Below are positions 7,951 to 16,992 of a stretch of DNA of 45,233 nucleotides, piece by piece (within the stretch, counting starts at the first letter, position 1; each line of letters starts with the position of its first letter). The notes below the pieces were generated by a model that did no database searches, had not been told where the DNA came from, and worked only from the letters and a program-made list of their open reading frames with translations. Source of the stretch: Nitrososphaerota archaeon (lineage in GTDB: Archaea > Thermoproteota > Nitrososphaeria > Nitrososphaerales > Nitrosopumilaceae); contig JAJPGX010000004.1 of NCBI GenBank assembly GCA_021325595.1, forward strand, positions 1-45,233, written 5' to 3'. Made by a program: the position numbers and the translations under genes.

Positions 7951-8541
7951 CTAAATTTTTGTTGCAGATATTATGGTGACTGGATTTCTTGCAAGCATCA
8001 TGGTTCCAGTAGAGGTCTTTCTACTTTTGGATATTGTAACTTGAATGACGTCAATAGAAGAAAATTGTAGTGTTTTGATTGTATTTAGAACAGAATAAAG
8101 AGTTTCAATAAGAATAGTTCCTATCACTATTCTTCCTCCTGCTTTGAGCTTTTGTTCACATTTTTTTATTATATCTGATGTTTCACCACCTGTACCTCCA
8201 ACAAAAATGGCATCAGCCAAAGGAAGTTCATCTATTTTATCAAGAGCGTTTCCTAAAATAACAGAAACGTTTGAAATTGAAAATTTCTTCAAGTTTGTCT
8301 TTGTAAGCTCCACTGCCTTTGGATCGATATCAATAGAAAATATTTTTCCAGTAGGACCTATTTGATATGACGCTTCAACTGATATGGAACCACTTCCACA
8401 TCCTACGTCATATACAACCTGTCCTTGGGAAAGCCTTGCTTTGCTTATCTGGATTACACGTACCTCTTCTTTTGTAATTGGTACTTCTTCGACTCTCTCA
8501 AAGAATTCATCCGGTATTCCAGGTGTGCTATGCTTCCACAT
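7951..8541 (-). CDS. cbiT: Cobalt-precorrin-6B C15-methyltransferase, decarboxylating (CbiT)
   Basis: This is a class I SAM methyltransferase: VVYDVGCGSGSISVEAS is the SAM-binding loop, FSIDIDP the acidic ribose-binding end of strand 2, and AIFVGGTGG the CbiT-typical motif. The N-terminal STPGIPDEFFERVEEVPITK matches the archaeal CbiT start. I set the start at ATG 8541: a TAAATATTA box begins 28 nt upstream, which fits a leaderless transcript, and this start avoids overlap with the upstream gene. An in-frame ATG at 8589 would add 16 residues and overlap the neighbour by 17 nt. It lies 30 nt upstream of cbiL. Confidence 0.92.
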   Translation of the reverse strand: MWKHSTPGIPDEFFERVEEVPITKEEVRVIQISKARLSQGQVVYDVGCGSGSISVEASYQIGPTGKIFSIDIDPKAVELTKTNLKKFSISNVSVILGNALDKIDELPLADAIFVGGTGGETSDIIKKCEQKLKAGGRIVIGTILIETLYSVLNTIKTLQFSSIDVIQVTISKSRKTSTGTMMLARNPVTIISATKI

Positions 8542-8572
8542 TAGGTTATTCAAAATTAGATAATATTTAGAA

Positions 8573-9004
8573 CTATTTGACGGTTCCAATTACAGTTTCT
8601 GCATGAATCAAAGTATTTGCCAATATCCAGCTAAAAATGAACATTAGAAAGTAGCTTCCATATCCAGTGGTGAGAAGTTTTTTCTTGTCTGGCGGTGGTA
8701 TTGGGATTCTAAGTGATCTTGCTACACCATATGATATAATGAACATGATAATCATTATTGCAAATCCAAGACCAACTCTCCCTGAAACATCCAGTGGGTC
8801 TCCAATTTCTGCTGCCAAGATTCCAGCCAAAATTCCTAACCCTATACGAATCCAGAAAACCTTGTCCAAACCACGTTTTATCTTGGACTCGTCAATTTCC
8901 ATTGGGGATGGAGTTTCTGGAGGAATATCTTTAGTAGGATCTTTTTTAGGATCGTTTGTATTTGTTCTCTTATCTTCTGGTTTTTTCTTTGGATGTCGTA
9001 CCAA
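8573..9004 (-). CDS. EMC6-like archaeal membrane protein
   Basis: A charged cytoplasmic N-terminus (residues 1-45, Lys/Pro/Asp rich) is followed by three transmembrane helices (about 50-70, 77-93, 117-137). The arrangement FWIRIGLGILAGILAAEIG, a second helix, then KLLTTGYGSYFLMFIFSWIL resembles the EMC6 family, whose eukaryotic members form part of the ER membrane-protein insertase. The assignment is by pattern only and moderate. The start is TTG at 9002-9004. It is upstream of cbiT on the same strand, but its relation to cobalamin synthesis is probably only positional. Confidence 0.75.
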   Translation of the reverse strand: MVRHPKKKPEDKRTNTNDPKKDPTKDIPPETPSPMEIDESKIKRGLDKVFWIRIGLGILAGILAAEIGDPLDVSGRVGLGFAIMIIMFIISYGVARSLRIPIPPPDKKKLLTTGYGSYFLMFIFSWILANTLIHAETVIGTVK

Positions 9005-9098
9005 CTAAATTTTCAAAATCACTCAGGCAAGTCCTGTTTAAAATGTTTGGTTAAAATCCAATAGTAAAGGTATAATCACCGAGTGGTTGTCAGATCTC

Positions 9099-11030
9099 AT
9101 GACACTTGCAGGTATAGAACTGCGTTATTTGGTAACGGAGATAGGAAATAAAGTAAGGGACTACTATGTAAGTAACATCTACGGAATATCTCGCAACAGT
9201 ATTCTCTTCAAACTTCACCATCCAGAAAAACCAGATATTTTGCTAATGTTTTCTACTTTTGGTTTATGGATAACTAGTGTAAAGATAAACCAGATTGAAG
9301 AAAATAGACTTGTTAAAAGATTAAGAAATGATTTACTTAGAACAAGAATATCTGAAATAAAACAACTTGGAAGTGAACGTATTGCCTATGTTACATTTTC
9401 TGGTTTTAACCAAGATTTTGTCCTAGTTGGAGAATTTTTTGGAGATGGGAACATAATATTGTGCAATAAAGAGATGAAGATTCTATCTTTATTACACTCA
9501 ATTGAAGTAAGGCATAGAAAGCTAGGCGTTGGACTTGCATATGTTCCTCCTCCTTCCAGTGGATTGGACATTTTTGAAATTACTAAAAAAGACATAGAAT
9601 CGATAAAGATTGCCGAAGCTCCAGTTGTAAGATGGATAGGCAGAACACTTGGATTACCTGCCAAATATGCAGAGGAAATAGTTAGAATCTCAAATGTAAA
9701 CCCACAAGCAATTGGAAAGACAGTAACAGATGAAGAAATAGAGACAATCTTTCATTCTGTTAAAGACTTGTTACATAGAGTCGTAGATGGGAATCATGAT
9801 CCTTGCATTATTCGTGGTGAAAAAAGTGCGGACGTATCACCTATTCCAATTAGTATAACGGGTGGAGAAAAAATAATCAAGGTTTCTAGTTTTATGGAAG
9901 GTCTTGATTCTCTTTTCTCAGAGAATCTTCTTGAACATGGCAAATTATCACAATCAAATACTGTAACCCAAAAAATTGTCGAATTAGAACACAAATTGGA
10001 AGAACAAAACAAGGCCATTTCTGTTGTAAAAGAACGATCAGGTATGATTTCTGCCGTGGCGAAAGCATTGTTAGGGATAGCAGGTACTGGTGTTACCTCA
10101 ATTCAAGATCCATCTATTCCCGAATTTCTAAAAAAACACAATGCAGATCTTAGACGTGAGAGCGGCATGTTGTTCATTGACATATCAGATGAAAAAATCA
10201 AGATAGATCCTCAGTCATCCATCCAAGCAATTTCTTCAACTTTATTTAATGAATCAAAAAGACAGATGAAAGCCATTGAGACAATTGATATGGAAAGAAA
10301 AAAGACGGAAAGAAACCTAGAGGCGTTTAGAAAACAGGCAACCATAGCAAGAGATTCTGTTGTATTTTCAATACAAAAAAAGAAAGAATGGTACGAAAGA
10401 TATAGATGGTTTTTTACTTCGGATGGCCTTTTAGCCATAGGTGGACGTGATGCATCGTCAAATTCTTCGGTAATTAGAAAACACCTAAACAAAAATGACA
10501 AAGTATTTCATGCAGAAATAGTTGGATCTCCATTTTTTATCTTAAGAGAAGGAAATGAAAATCCTTCAACCATAACAGAGGTTGCACAGGCAACTGTCTG
10601 TTTTAGCAGGGCATGGAGGGAAGGGCTTTACGGATTAAATGCATATTGGGTTCATCCTGATCAGGTTAAAACAGCAGCACCTACTGGGCAGTTCATTGCT
10701 AAAGGATCTTTTGTCATAGAAGGAACAAAAAATTTTGTTCAAGTATCAACAATGCAGTTAGCCGTAGGACTATACCAAAAAAATGATGATGACTATTCAT
10801 TAATGTGTGGACCGGTTTCTGCTGTAAAGAAAAATTGCATTTATTATGTAATTATAGAACCATCAGGTGTTGATATGGTTGAAATTGCAAAAAAGATTAG
10901 ATTAGAGTTTTTAAAATTCAAAGATAAAGAAGATGTAGTGAAAGCATTCACAATTGATGACTTTACAAGAGCAGTGCCAGCAGGAGATAGTCACATAGTG
11001 TCATCTGGCGTAGGTCAAGCGTACAATTGA
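9099..11030 (+). CDS. rqcH: RqcH/NFACT (Rqc2/NEMF) ribosome quality-control protein
   Basis: It binds 60S/50S-type stalled ribosome-nascent-chain complexes and recruits tRNA for C-terminal tailing. The order is NFACT-N (LAGIELRYLV, VLVGEFFGDGNIIL), a helix-hairpin-helix region, two coiled-coil segments (about residues 285-315 and 385-430) and the NFACT-R domain (RWFFTSDGLLAIGGRDA, FSRAWREGLYGLNAYWV). The strongly conserved Asp-Arg pair of NFACT-N appears as Glu-Arg (GSERI, near residue 93). The start was set at ATG 9099 because TATAATCA begins 28 nt upstream; a TTG at 9087 is the alternative. It heads an overlapping three-gene operon. Confidence 0.93.
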   Translation: MTLAGIELRYLVTEIGNKVRDYYVSNIYGISRNSILFKLHHPEKPDILLMFSTFGLWITSVKINQIEENRLVKRLRNDLLRTRISEIKQLGSERIAYVTFSGFNQDFVLVGEFFGDGNIILCNKEMKILSLLHSIEVRHRKLGVGLAYVPPPSSGLDIFEITKKDIESIKIAEAPVVRWIGRTLGLPAKYAEEIVRISNVNPQAIGKTVTDEEIETIFHSVKDLLHRVVDGNHDPCIIRGEKSADVSPIPISITGGEKIIKVSSFMEGLDSLFSENLLEHGKLSQSNTVTQKIVELEHKLEEQNKAISVVKERSGMISAVAKALLGIAGTGVTSIQDPSIPEFLKKHNADLRRESGMLFIDISDEKIKIDPQSSIQAISSTLFNESKRQMKAIETIDMERKKTERNLEAFRKQATIARDSVVFSIQKKKEWYERYRWFFTSDGLLAIGGRDASSNSSVIRKHLNKNDKVFHAEIVGSPFFILREGNENPSTITEVAQATVCFSRAWREGLYGLNAYWVHPDQVKTAAPTGQFIAKGSFVIEGTKNFVQVSTMQLAVGLYQKNDDDYSLMCGPVSAVKKNCIYYVIIEPSGVDMVEIAKKIRLEFLKFKDKEDVVKAFTIDDFTRAVPAGDSHIVSSGVGQAYN

Positions 11031-11512
11031 ATGCACAACCAAGTTTTGCAGTAGATGCAATGTTAGGCAATATAGCAAAAAAGCTACGCATACTTGGATA
11101 TGACACAAAATATCATTCATCGATTGATGATGAAAAATTAATCAGCATAGCAGAACAAGAAGATCGCATATTGCTAACAAAAGATGTGACCCTAATTTCC
11201 AATGCTAATAAAAAACATATCAAAAGTTTACTGGTACAAGGAAATGATGATCTTGAACAATTAATTCAGCTATTTAATTTTCTTGGAATAAAAAATATTT
11301 CAATAAGCACGAGTTTATCATATTGCGTTTCCTGTAATGGAAAATTAGAACCTATTGAAAAAAATATTATCAAAAACAAAGTTCCAGATGGAGTTTATGA
11401 TATACAACAGAATTTCTGGATTTGTAGTAACTGCAAAAAAATTTACTGGGAAGGAACCCACTTTGAAAAGATTCAAGAGTTTGTGTCCAAATTAAATAAC
11501 AGATTACAATGA
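11027..11512 (+). CDS. Mut7-C RNase-domain protein with zinc ribbon
   Basis: This is a PIN-like ribonuclease of the Mut7-C family. The N-terminal FAVDAMLGNIAKKLRILGYD contains the conserved Asp, and ILLTKDVTL supplies the second acidic motif. The C-terminal half carries a zinc ribbon with CVSC and CSNC pairs, WEGTHFEKI being the typical end. It starts with TTG overlapping the rqcH stop (TTGA) and its own stop overlaps the next gene (ATGA), so all three genes are translationally linked. A role in RNA turnover at stalled ribosomes is an inference from this context. Length (161 aa) is normal. Confidence 0.9.
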   Translation: MNAQPSFAVDAMLGNIAKKLRILGYDTKYHSSIDDEKLISIAEQEDRILLTKDVTLISNANKKHIKSLLVQGNDDLEQLIQLFNFLGIKNISISTSLSYCVSCNGKLEPIEKNIIKNKVPDGVYDIQQNFWICSNCKKIYWEGTHFEKIQEFVSKLNNRLQ

Positions 11513-12108
11513 TCTTGTCAAATAGTGATGGAGAGTTATTGGTAAAGACAGCAAGAATGGCAATTACCAAATATCTTACAGATTACAAAAAAATTGACTT
11601 GACAGATGAATTTAAGGAAAAATTTTCTTTTAATTCTGGCGTTTTTGTCACATTAAATAAAAATGAAGATCTTAGAGGATGTATTGGTTTTCCAACCCCT
11701 GACAGAAAATTGCACCAATCATTAATAGAGGCAGCTATTGCATCATCTACAGAAGATCCTAGGTTTCTTCCTGTTTCAATAGAAGAGATGAGAGAAATAA
11801 CTGTCGAAGTTACAGTTCTTACCCCACCAAGTGTTATCAAAGTAAATCATCCGTTAGAGTATCCAAAGATGATCAGGGTAGGAAGAGACGGACTCATAGT
11901 AAGGTGGAGATATGGTTCAGGTCTACTTCTCCCCCAAGTTCCACTAGAGTATGGTTGGAATGAGGAAGAATTTCTTAATCACACTTGTGAAAAAGCTGGT
12001 GCACCACCTAATTGTTGGAAGCAAAAAGGTACCATAGTTTTAAAATTTGAAGGAATCGTATTTCGAGAAAAAACTCCAGATGGTCCTGTAATAAAATTAG
12101 AATTATGA
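11509..12108 (+). CDS. AMMECR1-domain protein
   Basis: It belongs to the universal AMMECR1/PH0010 family (TIGR00296). The hallmark LRGCIGFPTP is present, followed by EDPRFLPVS, EVTVLTPP and the C-terminal GSGLLLPQVPLEYGW and PPNCWK motifs. The biochemical function of the family is not settled. The length of 199 aa matches archaeal homologs. It is the last gene of the rqcH operon, overlapping the Mut7-C gene by 4 nt, and its 3' end overlaps the convergent aconitase X small-subunit gene by 6 nt. Confidence 0.93.
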   Translation: MILSNSDGELLVKTARMAITKYLTDYKKIDLTDEFKEKFSFNSGVFVTLNKNEDLRGCIGFPTPDRKLHQSLIEAAIASSTEDPRFLPVSIEEMREITVEVTVLTPPSVIKVNHPLEYPKMIRVGRDGLIVRWRYGSGLLLPQVPLEYGWNEEEFLNHTCEKAGAPPNCWKQKGTIVLKFEGIVFREKTPDGPVIKLEL

Positions 12109-12486
12109 TATGTTTCCTGTAATGCCATCAAGTGTAATTTCTTGCCCATCTTTTAACGAGTCATAGTCTTCTTTTGACATTGTAACTAGCGGAATGTTAG
12201 AGATTGCACATCCTGATGCGGTTGTCAGGTCGGCTTTTTGACAGATCATAGCAGATGGGGCGCATTTGTTATATTTTAGAGAATATATTGTGTAAGCGCC
12301 AACGCTGCTTCCTATTCCAAAGGGGAATACAAGTATTTTTCCTGCAACAGATTTTCCAAAAAGATCATGTTTGGTGTCATGAACCATACCAGTTTTCTTG
12401 TCAATTCCACCAAGAAAGTTTATTGGGTTTTTTGCTACAAGTAGATTTCCTTGTGCTTTTCCACGTACAATTATTTTTACATTCAT
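12103..12486 (-). CDS. Phosphomevalonate dehydratase small subunit (aconitase X swivel domain)
   Basis: This is the swivel-domain subunit (formerly DUF126) of aconitase X. In archaea the complex dehydrates 5-phosphomevalonate in the archaeal mevalonate pathway to isoprenoid lipids. Visible motifs are RGKAQGNLLV, PINFLGGID, GKILVFPFGIGSSVGAY and CQKADLTTASGCAISNIPLV, where the GSS loop contributes to the active site. The length of 127 aa is normal. Its ATG overlaps the stop of the large subunit (ATGA), as expected for a heterodimer. Confidence 0.93.
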   Translation of the reverse strand: MNVKIIVRGKAQGNLLVAKNPINFLGGIDKKTGMVHDTKHDLFGKSVAGKILVFPFGIGSSVGAYTIYSLKYNKCAPSAMICQKADLTTASGCAISNIPLVTMSKEDYDSLKDGQEITLDGITGNIS

Positions 12487-13640
12487 TTGGTTTCCTCATT
12501 AATTATACGCTTGAGGCTTTTGAGGTTAACATCTACCTCATTTGAAGTTCGCAGGTAATAAGCCCCTTTTACGCTGTTTGTGGTTACAGAATCAACCTCG
12601 TCTTTATCTATCAAGGGAGAAAGACAGGTACAACAATCATAGAGAATCTCTCCACCTGCTCTTTCAATTTCGTTGGCATATCCGAGATTTCTTATTTGAT
12701 CTTTTATTGCTCTGGGACAAAAGATCATACACTGTTTCGTAAAAGAGCGTCCCTTTAGCATTCCAGATAGATCTCTAATTTCTTCAAGTCCTAGTTGAGG
12801 GCTTCCAAGTGTGATTACATCGCCATGTTCAGATGTGTTAAGTTCATCATGTATATTTTGTAGTTCTTTTTGATCAAAGTCTATCTTCTCACCTTCGCCT
12901 TCCTCTAGTGTAAACATACCACATCTTCCAGATGTTCCCATCCCAGCACATAGAGACTTGCAGCTTCGTTTATCAAGACGGCCTGCCCCAGAAATTGCTA
13001 CGGAATTTCCCGCAACTTTTCCTGCAAAATATCCAAGCATTCCATATGTTAGCTCATCTTTTGCTTCCACTTTCATGCGAATCGTGAGATCTGGTTTTCT
13101 ATTTTGCTCATCTCTGAGGTCAGAACATGGACTTTTTCCCGTAAGCGCACTTGCTAAAGCGCTAAACGCCCCCTCTTTATTTGTCCTGAGTCCTGAAATG
13201 GAATTTGCATAAATGGCCGCATTACTTTCTGCAAATGAGACATGTGTACCACGTTTTGGAACATTAAAAATTTCATACGGTATACATGAAAATGATGAAA
13301 TTGCTCCCATTTTTTCATATGATTTTTTTATGCTCGCCTGTTTTTTGATAAACTCATCATCTAATCCATATTTTGCAACATTATCAAAGTCAAATCCCAT
13401 TGGGTTTACAGTTGTTTTTACTTTGAATTTTGCATCTGAACTGAGATGCGATAGAAAATCTACTCCTGCATCACCAATTGTATTGTAATTTACACCAGAA
13501 AGATGTGCCCATTCAATTGGAATTAATTTATCAGAACCTGATGCTTCTCCAATTGCTACAAGAACACGATATGCTAGTGCAAGTGTTTCACCATGTTTTC
13601 CATCAAGTGCATCTTCTTCTTCTTTAGTTAATTCCAACAC
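12483..13640 (-). CDS. Phosphomevalonate dehydratase large subunit (aconitase X catalytic)
   Basis: This is the catalytic DUF521-type subunit that holds the iron-sulfur cluster. Conserved features are LIPIEWAHLSGVNYNTIGDAG at residues ~41-61, SFAESNAAIYANS, CSDLRDEQNRKPDL, FCPRAIKDQ and GGEILYDCCTCLSP, with the cysteines in the last three as candidate cluster ligands. The length of 385 aa is normal. It starts with GTG (TTG is the next codon). It is divergent from endonuclease III across only 30 nt. Together with the small subunit it supplies the archaeal-specific step of isoprenoid synthesis. Confidence 0.93.
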   Translation of the reverse strand: MLELTKEEEDALDGKHGETLALAYRVLVAIGEASGSDKLIPIEWAHLSGVNYNTIGDAGVDFLSHLSSDAKFKVKTTVNPMGFDFDNVAKYGLDDEFIKKQASIKKSYEKMGAISSFSCIPYEIFNVPKRGTHVSFAESNAAIYANSISGLRTNKEGAFSALASALTGKSPCSDLRDEQNRKPDLTIRMKVEAKDELTYGMLGYFAGKVAGNSVAISGAGRLDKRSCKSLCAGMGTSGRCGMFTLEEGEGEKIDFDQKELQNIHDELNTSEHGDVITLGSPQLGLEEIRDLSGMLKGRSFTKQCMIFCPRAIKDQIRNLGYANEIERAGGEILYDCCTCLSPLIDKDEVDSVTTNSVKGAYYLRTSNEVDVNLKSLKRIINEETK

Positions 13641-13670
13641 ACGGCCTTTATTATAACAGATATAATACTT
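13641..13670. promoter_or_regulatory. 30-nt bidirectional promoter
   Basis: This gap separates the GTG of the aconitase X large subunit (minus) from the GTG of endonuclease III (plus). It reads TTTATTATAAC in the plus direction, about 24 nt before the plus start. It reads TATTATATC in the minus direction, about 27 nt before the minus start. Both spacings match TATA boxes of leaderless transcripts, so two core promoters overlap inside 30 bp. Confidence 0.55.
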
Positions 13671-14357
13671 GTGTGGTCAAGTCATTATTGTTTGGATAAA
13701 ATACAACGAATACTAGACGGGATGATTCTGACCATGAACTCAGAAAGGCCACCCAGGATGACTGCACTCAGAAAATTACGTGAAGCTGAAAATGACAACC
13801 CTTTGAGCATATTGATTGGAACCATTCTTTCTGCAAGAACAAGAGATGAGAATACGTCTACAGTAGTTAAAAAATTATTTTCAAAATACAAAACGGCTCA
13901 TGATCTGGCAAAGGCAAAGGTATCTGATATAGAAAGAATAATCAAGTCCACAGGATTTTACCGTGTAAAAGCAAGAAGAATAATCAAAGTTGCATCAATA
14001 ATAGAATCAAAATATTCAGGCAAGGTCCCAAAGACACTTGAAGATCTTCTTAGTTTGCCAGGAGTAGGTAGAAAAACAGCTAATTGTGTTCTTGTGTATG
14101 CTTTTGACAAACCGGCCATTCCTGTGGACACTCATGTACATAGAATTTCAAACAGGCTGGGACTTGTAAAGACAAAACAACCAGAAGAGACCGAATTAGA
14201 GTTAATGAAAAAAATTCCTCAAGAACACTGGATACGAATTAATGATACCTTTGTAATGTACGGACAGAATATCTGTAAACCAATATCTCCACTGTGTTCT
14301 GTATGCAAGATAAAAAAGGAATGTAATTATTATAAAACTAGGAAGTTCTTTTCTTAG
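13671..14357 (+). CDS. nth: Endonuclease III (HhH-GPD DNA glycosylase/AP lyase)
   Basis: It excises oxidised pyrimidines and cleaves the abasic site. The helix-hairpin-helix LPGVGRKTANCVL contains the catalytic Lys, and IPVDTHVHRISNRLGL the catalytic Asp. The C-terminal cluster is C-x6-C-x2-C-x5-C (CKPISPLCSVCKIKKEC), exactly the Nth 4Fe-4S pattern. The GTG start at 13671 follows a TATA element by about 24 nt. ATG codons at 13722 and 13734 are alternatives, but the region between them (CLDKIQRILDGMI) resembles the usual N-terminal helix. The 3' end overlaps the convergent gene by 20 nt. Confidence 0.95.
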   Translation: MWSSHYCLDKIQRILDGMILTMNSERPPRMTALRKLREAENDNPLSILIGTILSARTRDENTSTVVKKLFSKYKTAHDLAKAKVSDIERIIKSTGFYRVKARRIIKVASIIESKYSGKVPKTLEDLLSLPGVGRKTANCVLVYAFDKPAIPVDTHVHRISNRLGLVKTKQPEETELELMKKIPQEHWIRINDTFVMYGQNICKPISPLCSVCKIKKECNYYKTRKFFS

Positions 14358-15009
14358 TTTTTACTAACACAACTATAATTGCACCTGTTATACCAAGCAC
14401 AATAAATGGCATGAAAAATATTGGGTTCTGAGAAGGATCACCGGAAACAATACTAAATGTTAGTTTTCCTGCATTTACAGGAGCAGGATCAGATTGTGAA
14501 TTCATGCCAAAAACAGCAATATTTTTGACGGTCAAGCCAGCAATATCCAAATTAGAAACTGCTTCTCGTTCTCCCACACTAACTGTAAGACCACCGTTAC
14601 TGGAATGAGTTGCAGTAATTGGCTTGTCAGCAGTCCAACCAAGTTTTGCTTCTTTGTCAATTACAAAGTAACCATCTTCAGGAGTATTTACCGCTACCCA
14701 GAAGACATAGTTAGGTGGTCCTCCCATACCAATTTCTACAAACTTGGGAGTATTGAGATCTTCGTATAGTCTTATCATTACATTTCCATCTGAATTTGCA
14801 TATTGTAATTTATTTTCCATCTCAACTTGCCAATTAGTAACATGTTCATGATCTAGTTTGAATACAGTTGCATTTTTACTGAGTACATTAAATGCGGTGT
14901 ATGGAATATCCAAGGAATCATAACGTTCAGATTTGTTCATCGTGGACTCTTGGGCATAGACAGGCAAGAATGAACCTGCTAATAAAAGTGCGATAAGCAT
15001 TATTCGCAT
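14338..15009 (-). CDS. Exported protein with C-terminal membrane anchor
   Basis: I do not recognise the family. The start was set at ATG 15009 (MRIMLIALLLAGSFLPVYAQ), giving a clean signal peptide; a TTTTTATTG box begins about 27 nt upstream, and an in-frame TTG at 15027 lies too close to it. The ectodomain is beta-rich (VMIRLYEDLNTPKFVEIGMGG, YVFWVAVNTPEDGYFVID). The C-terminus has a hydrophobic helix (FFMPFIVLGITGAIIVVLV) followed by KTKKR, so the protein is anchored with its bulk outside the cell. It has no PEFG motif. It lies downstream of sat on the same strand, with 30 nt between them. Confidence 0.8.
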   Translation of the reverse strand: MRIMLIALLLAGSFLPVYAQESTMNKSERYDSLDIPYTAFNVLSKNATVFKLDHEHVTNWQVEMENKLQYANSDGNVMIRLYEDLNTPKFVEIGMGGPPNYVFWVAVNTPEDGYFVIDKEAKLGWTADKPITATHSSNGGLTVSVGEREAVSNLDIAGLTVKNIAVFGMNSQSDPAPVNAGKLTFSIVSGDPSQNPIFFMPFIVLGITGAIIVVLVKTKKRTS

Positions 15010-15039
15010 ATTATGACCTAAATTCAATTCAATAAAAAT

Positions 15040-16191
15040 CTAGTCAACGAATGGATTTTGCAGTTTTAACAGCACATCAAATACTTCGGGTCTTATCATG
15101 TATTCTGATGGCTTTTGTTTTTCAAGAATCATCTTTCTTAGTTTAGTTCCGCTTAGTTGCTCTTGAAATTCTGTACCATGTGGACAATTTCGTTCACTTG
15201 CAAATGACAAGCATTTTTTACAATAGAAAAACGCTGGAAAGAACATGGGCTCGATTCCTATGTCTGGATATTCATCAAATATTTTTTGAGCTGCAAATGG
15301 ATCATAGTAACTTCCAACTCCGGCATGATCTCTGCCTATTATAATACTAGTACAACCAAAGTTTTTTCTCATTATTGAATGGTGTATGGCTTCTTTTGGA
15401 CCTGCATATCTCATTTCAGTGTGAAGTGTTGCAAGATGACATCTATTTTTAGGATAGTAATTTTTTATGAGAGTCTCATATGACCCTACTATTGCTTCAT
15501 CTTTGTAATCACCAGATTTTTTCTTTCCTATCAAGGGATTGATGAATAGTCCGTCATGGGTGTTAAGTGAGGCCTTTTGAAGCATCTCATGTGCAACGTG
15601 TGGAACATTTCTTGTTTGAAATGCTACTATAGTTTTCCATCCCACTCTTTCAAATAATTCTCGAGTTTCCAGCGGTGATTTTCTATATCGCCTAATTGGT
15701 GTTTCTTGTGGTCTTTTTACATAGTCAATTTTTCCGCCTACAAGGAATTCTTTCATAGTCATGGTTTTTGTTACACCTGGATGATTCTGATCAAGTGTCC
15801 CATAGACTCCTATCGCAGTCTTTTCTTTATCAAAAGTGTATACATCTTCTACGTGCAAAATTGCAAAATTAGTTCCATTCAGGTTTAGTGCAACATCTCC
15901 TGCATCTTTCATCTTTTTAGCTGTGTTATTGTCAACATCCAGAACTATTGGAATTGTCCATGGCAAATCATTTGCTAATCTGCCTTTTGTAATCACTTGC
16001 TCATAATCTTCCCTTACAAGGAATCCTTCTAATGGACTAAAAATGCCATCAGCGATATTCTCAACATCATTTGCAAGATCAGAATTAATTGGTATTGAGA
16101 AAAGTTGGTTTGGATCTTTGTTGGTAATTCTATTTACTAATTTTCCACCATGTGGTTTTGAGACCCCCGTACCTGATGCCAAGATTATCAC
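15040..16191 (-). CDS. sat: ATP sulfurylase (sulfate adenylyltransferase)
   Basis: It makes adenylyl sulfate (APS) from sulfate and ATP. Motifs are [10 protein letters not shown], the nucleotide-binding [36 protein letters not shown] and [18 protein letters not shown] zinc-type cluster CKKC...C is in [19 protein letters not shown], and SGTKLRKMI follows. The usual 'RNPPH' of the family reads RNVPH here, a mild change. The GTG start overlaps the cysH stop by 4 nt (GTGA), so sat is translated after cysH. The pair forms an assimilatory sulfate-activation unit without an APS kinase. Confidence 0.95.
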   Translation of the reverse strand: MIILASGTGVSKPHGGKLVNRITNKDPNQLFSIPINSDLANDVENIADGIFSPLEGFLVREDYEQVITKGRLANDLPWTIPIVLDVDNNTAKKMKDAGDVALNLNGTNFAILHVEDVYTFDKEKTAIGVYGTLDQNHPGVTKTMTMKEFLVGGKIDYVKRPQETPIRRYRKSPLETRELFERVGWKTIVAFQTRNVPHVAHEMLQKASLNTHDGLFINPLIGKKKSGDYKDEAIVGSYETLIKNYYPKNRCHLATLHTEMRYAGPKEAIHHSIMRKNFGCTSIIIGRDHAGVGSYYDPFAAQKIFDEYPDIGIEPMFFPAFFYCKKCLSFASERNCPHGTEFQEQLSGTKLRKMILEKQKPSEYMIRPEVFDVLLKLQNPFVD

Positions 16192-16907
16192 TTACCATGG
16201 TCTGCATGTAAACCACACTCTTTTTGTGAATCTGATTCCCACCACCAACGACCCGCGCGTAACGGTTCGCCGGGTTTGATTGCTCTAGTACATGGCTCAC
16301 ATCCAATGCTTGTAAAGCCTTTATCGTGTAGTTTGTTGTAGGGAACATTGTTTTTCTTGATATAATCCCATGTCTGTTCCCATGTCCATTCTATTATTGG
16401 ATTAATTTTTAGAATATTGTTATGTTGTGAGTCTATTTCGATTCTATTGGCAGTAGATCTTACTTCAGTCTGATCGGCTCTTACTCCGGTAATCCAACCA
16501 TCTAGTGTAGATAGCATTTTTTTGAGGGGATGTACCTTTCTTATTCCACAACATAATTTCCTGTTACCAATACTTTGATAGAATAAATTCATGCCATTTA
16601 CACTCACCATTTGTTCTACTTCATTTTGATCTGGAAACATCACTTCTATGGTTATATTGTATTTGTCACGAATTGCATCCATGACATCATAAGTTTCTTG
16701 ATTTAATCTCCCAGTATCAAGAGTAAAGATTCTTGCTTTTGGGTTTATTTTCAACATCATATCTATAACTACTACATCTTCAGCTCCAAAGCTTGATGCA
16801 AAAGCAATTCTAGATTGTAAGTTATCCAATGCCCATTTGAGAACATCTTGCGGAGTCTTAAGCTTCTCATTTAACTGCTGTATCTGATCAGCAGCAAACT
16901 TAGACAT
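16188..16907 (-). CDS. cysH: Assimilatory APS reductase (CysH family)
   Basis: It reduces activated sulfate to sulfite. The PP-loop region [18 protein letters not shown] is normal. The cysteines CCGIRK and GCEPC form the 4Fe-4S site that marks APS-using reductases. That agrees with the absence of an APS kinase and the direct coupling to sat. The C-terminal ECGLH holds the redox-active cysteine, and GRWWWES is the usual preceding motif. It is the first gene of the cysH-sat unit and faces the ThiI-like gene across an 85-nt divergent spacer. Confidence 0.94.
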   Translation of the reverse strand: MSKFAADQIQQLNEKLKTPQDVLKWALDNLQSRIAFASSFGAEDVVVIDMMLKINPKARIFTLDTGRLNQETYDVMDAIRDKYNITIEVMFPDQNEVEQMVSVNGMNLFYQSIGNRKLCCGIRKVHPLKKMLSTLDGWITGVRADQTEVRSTANRIEIDSQHNNILKINPIIEWTWEQTWDYIKKNNVPYNKLHDKGFTSIGCEPCTRAIKPGEPLRAGRWWWESDSQKECGLHADHGK

Positions 16908-16992
16908 GATAAATTGCGTTCTTACTCGTCATATAATTATTTAGGTTTAAAATTCATTCGAGTTATAAATAAGACAAACCAATGAAAATAGA

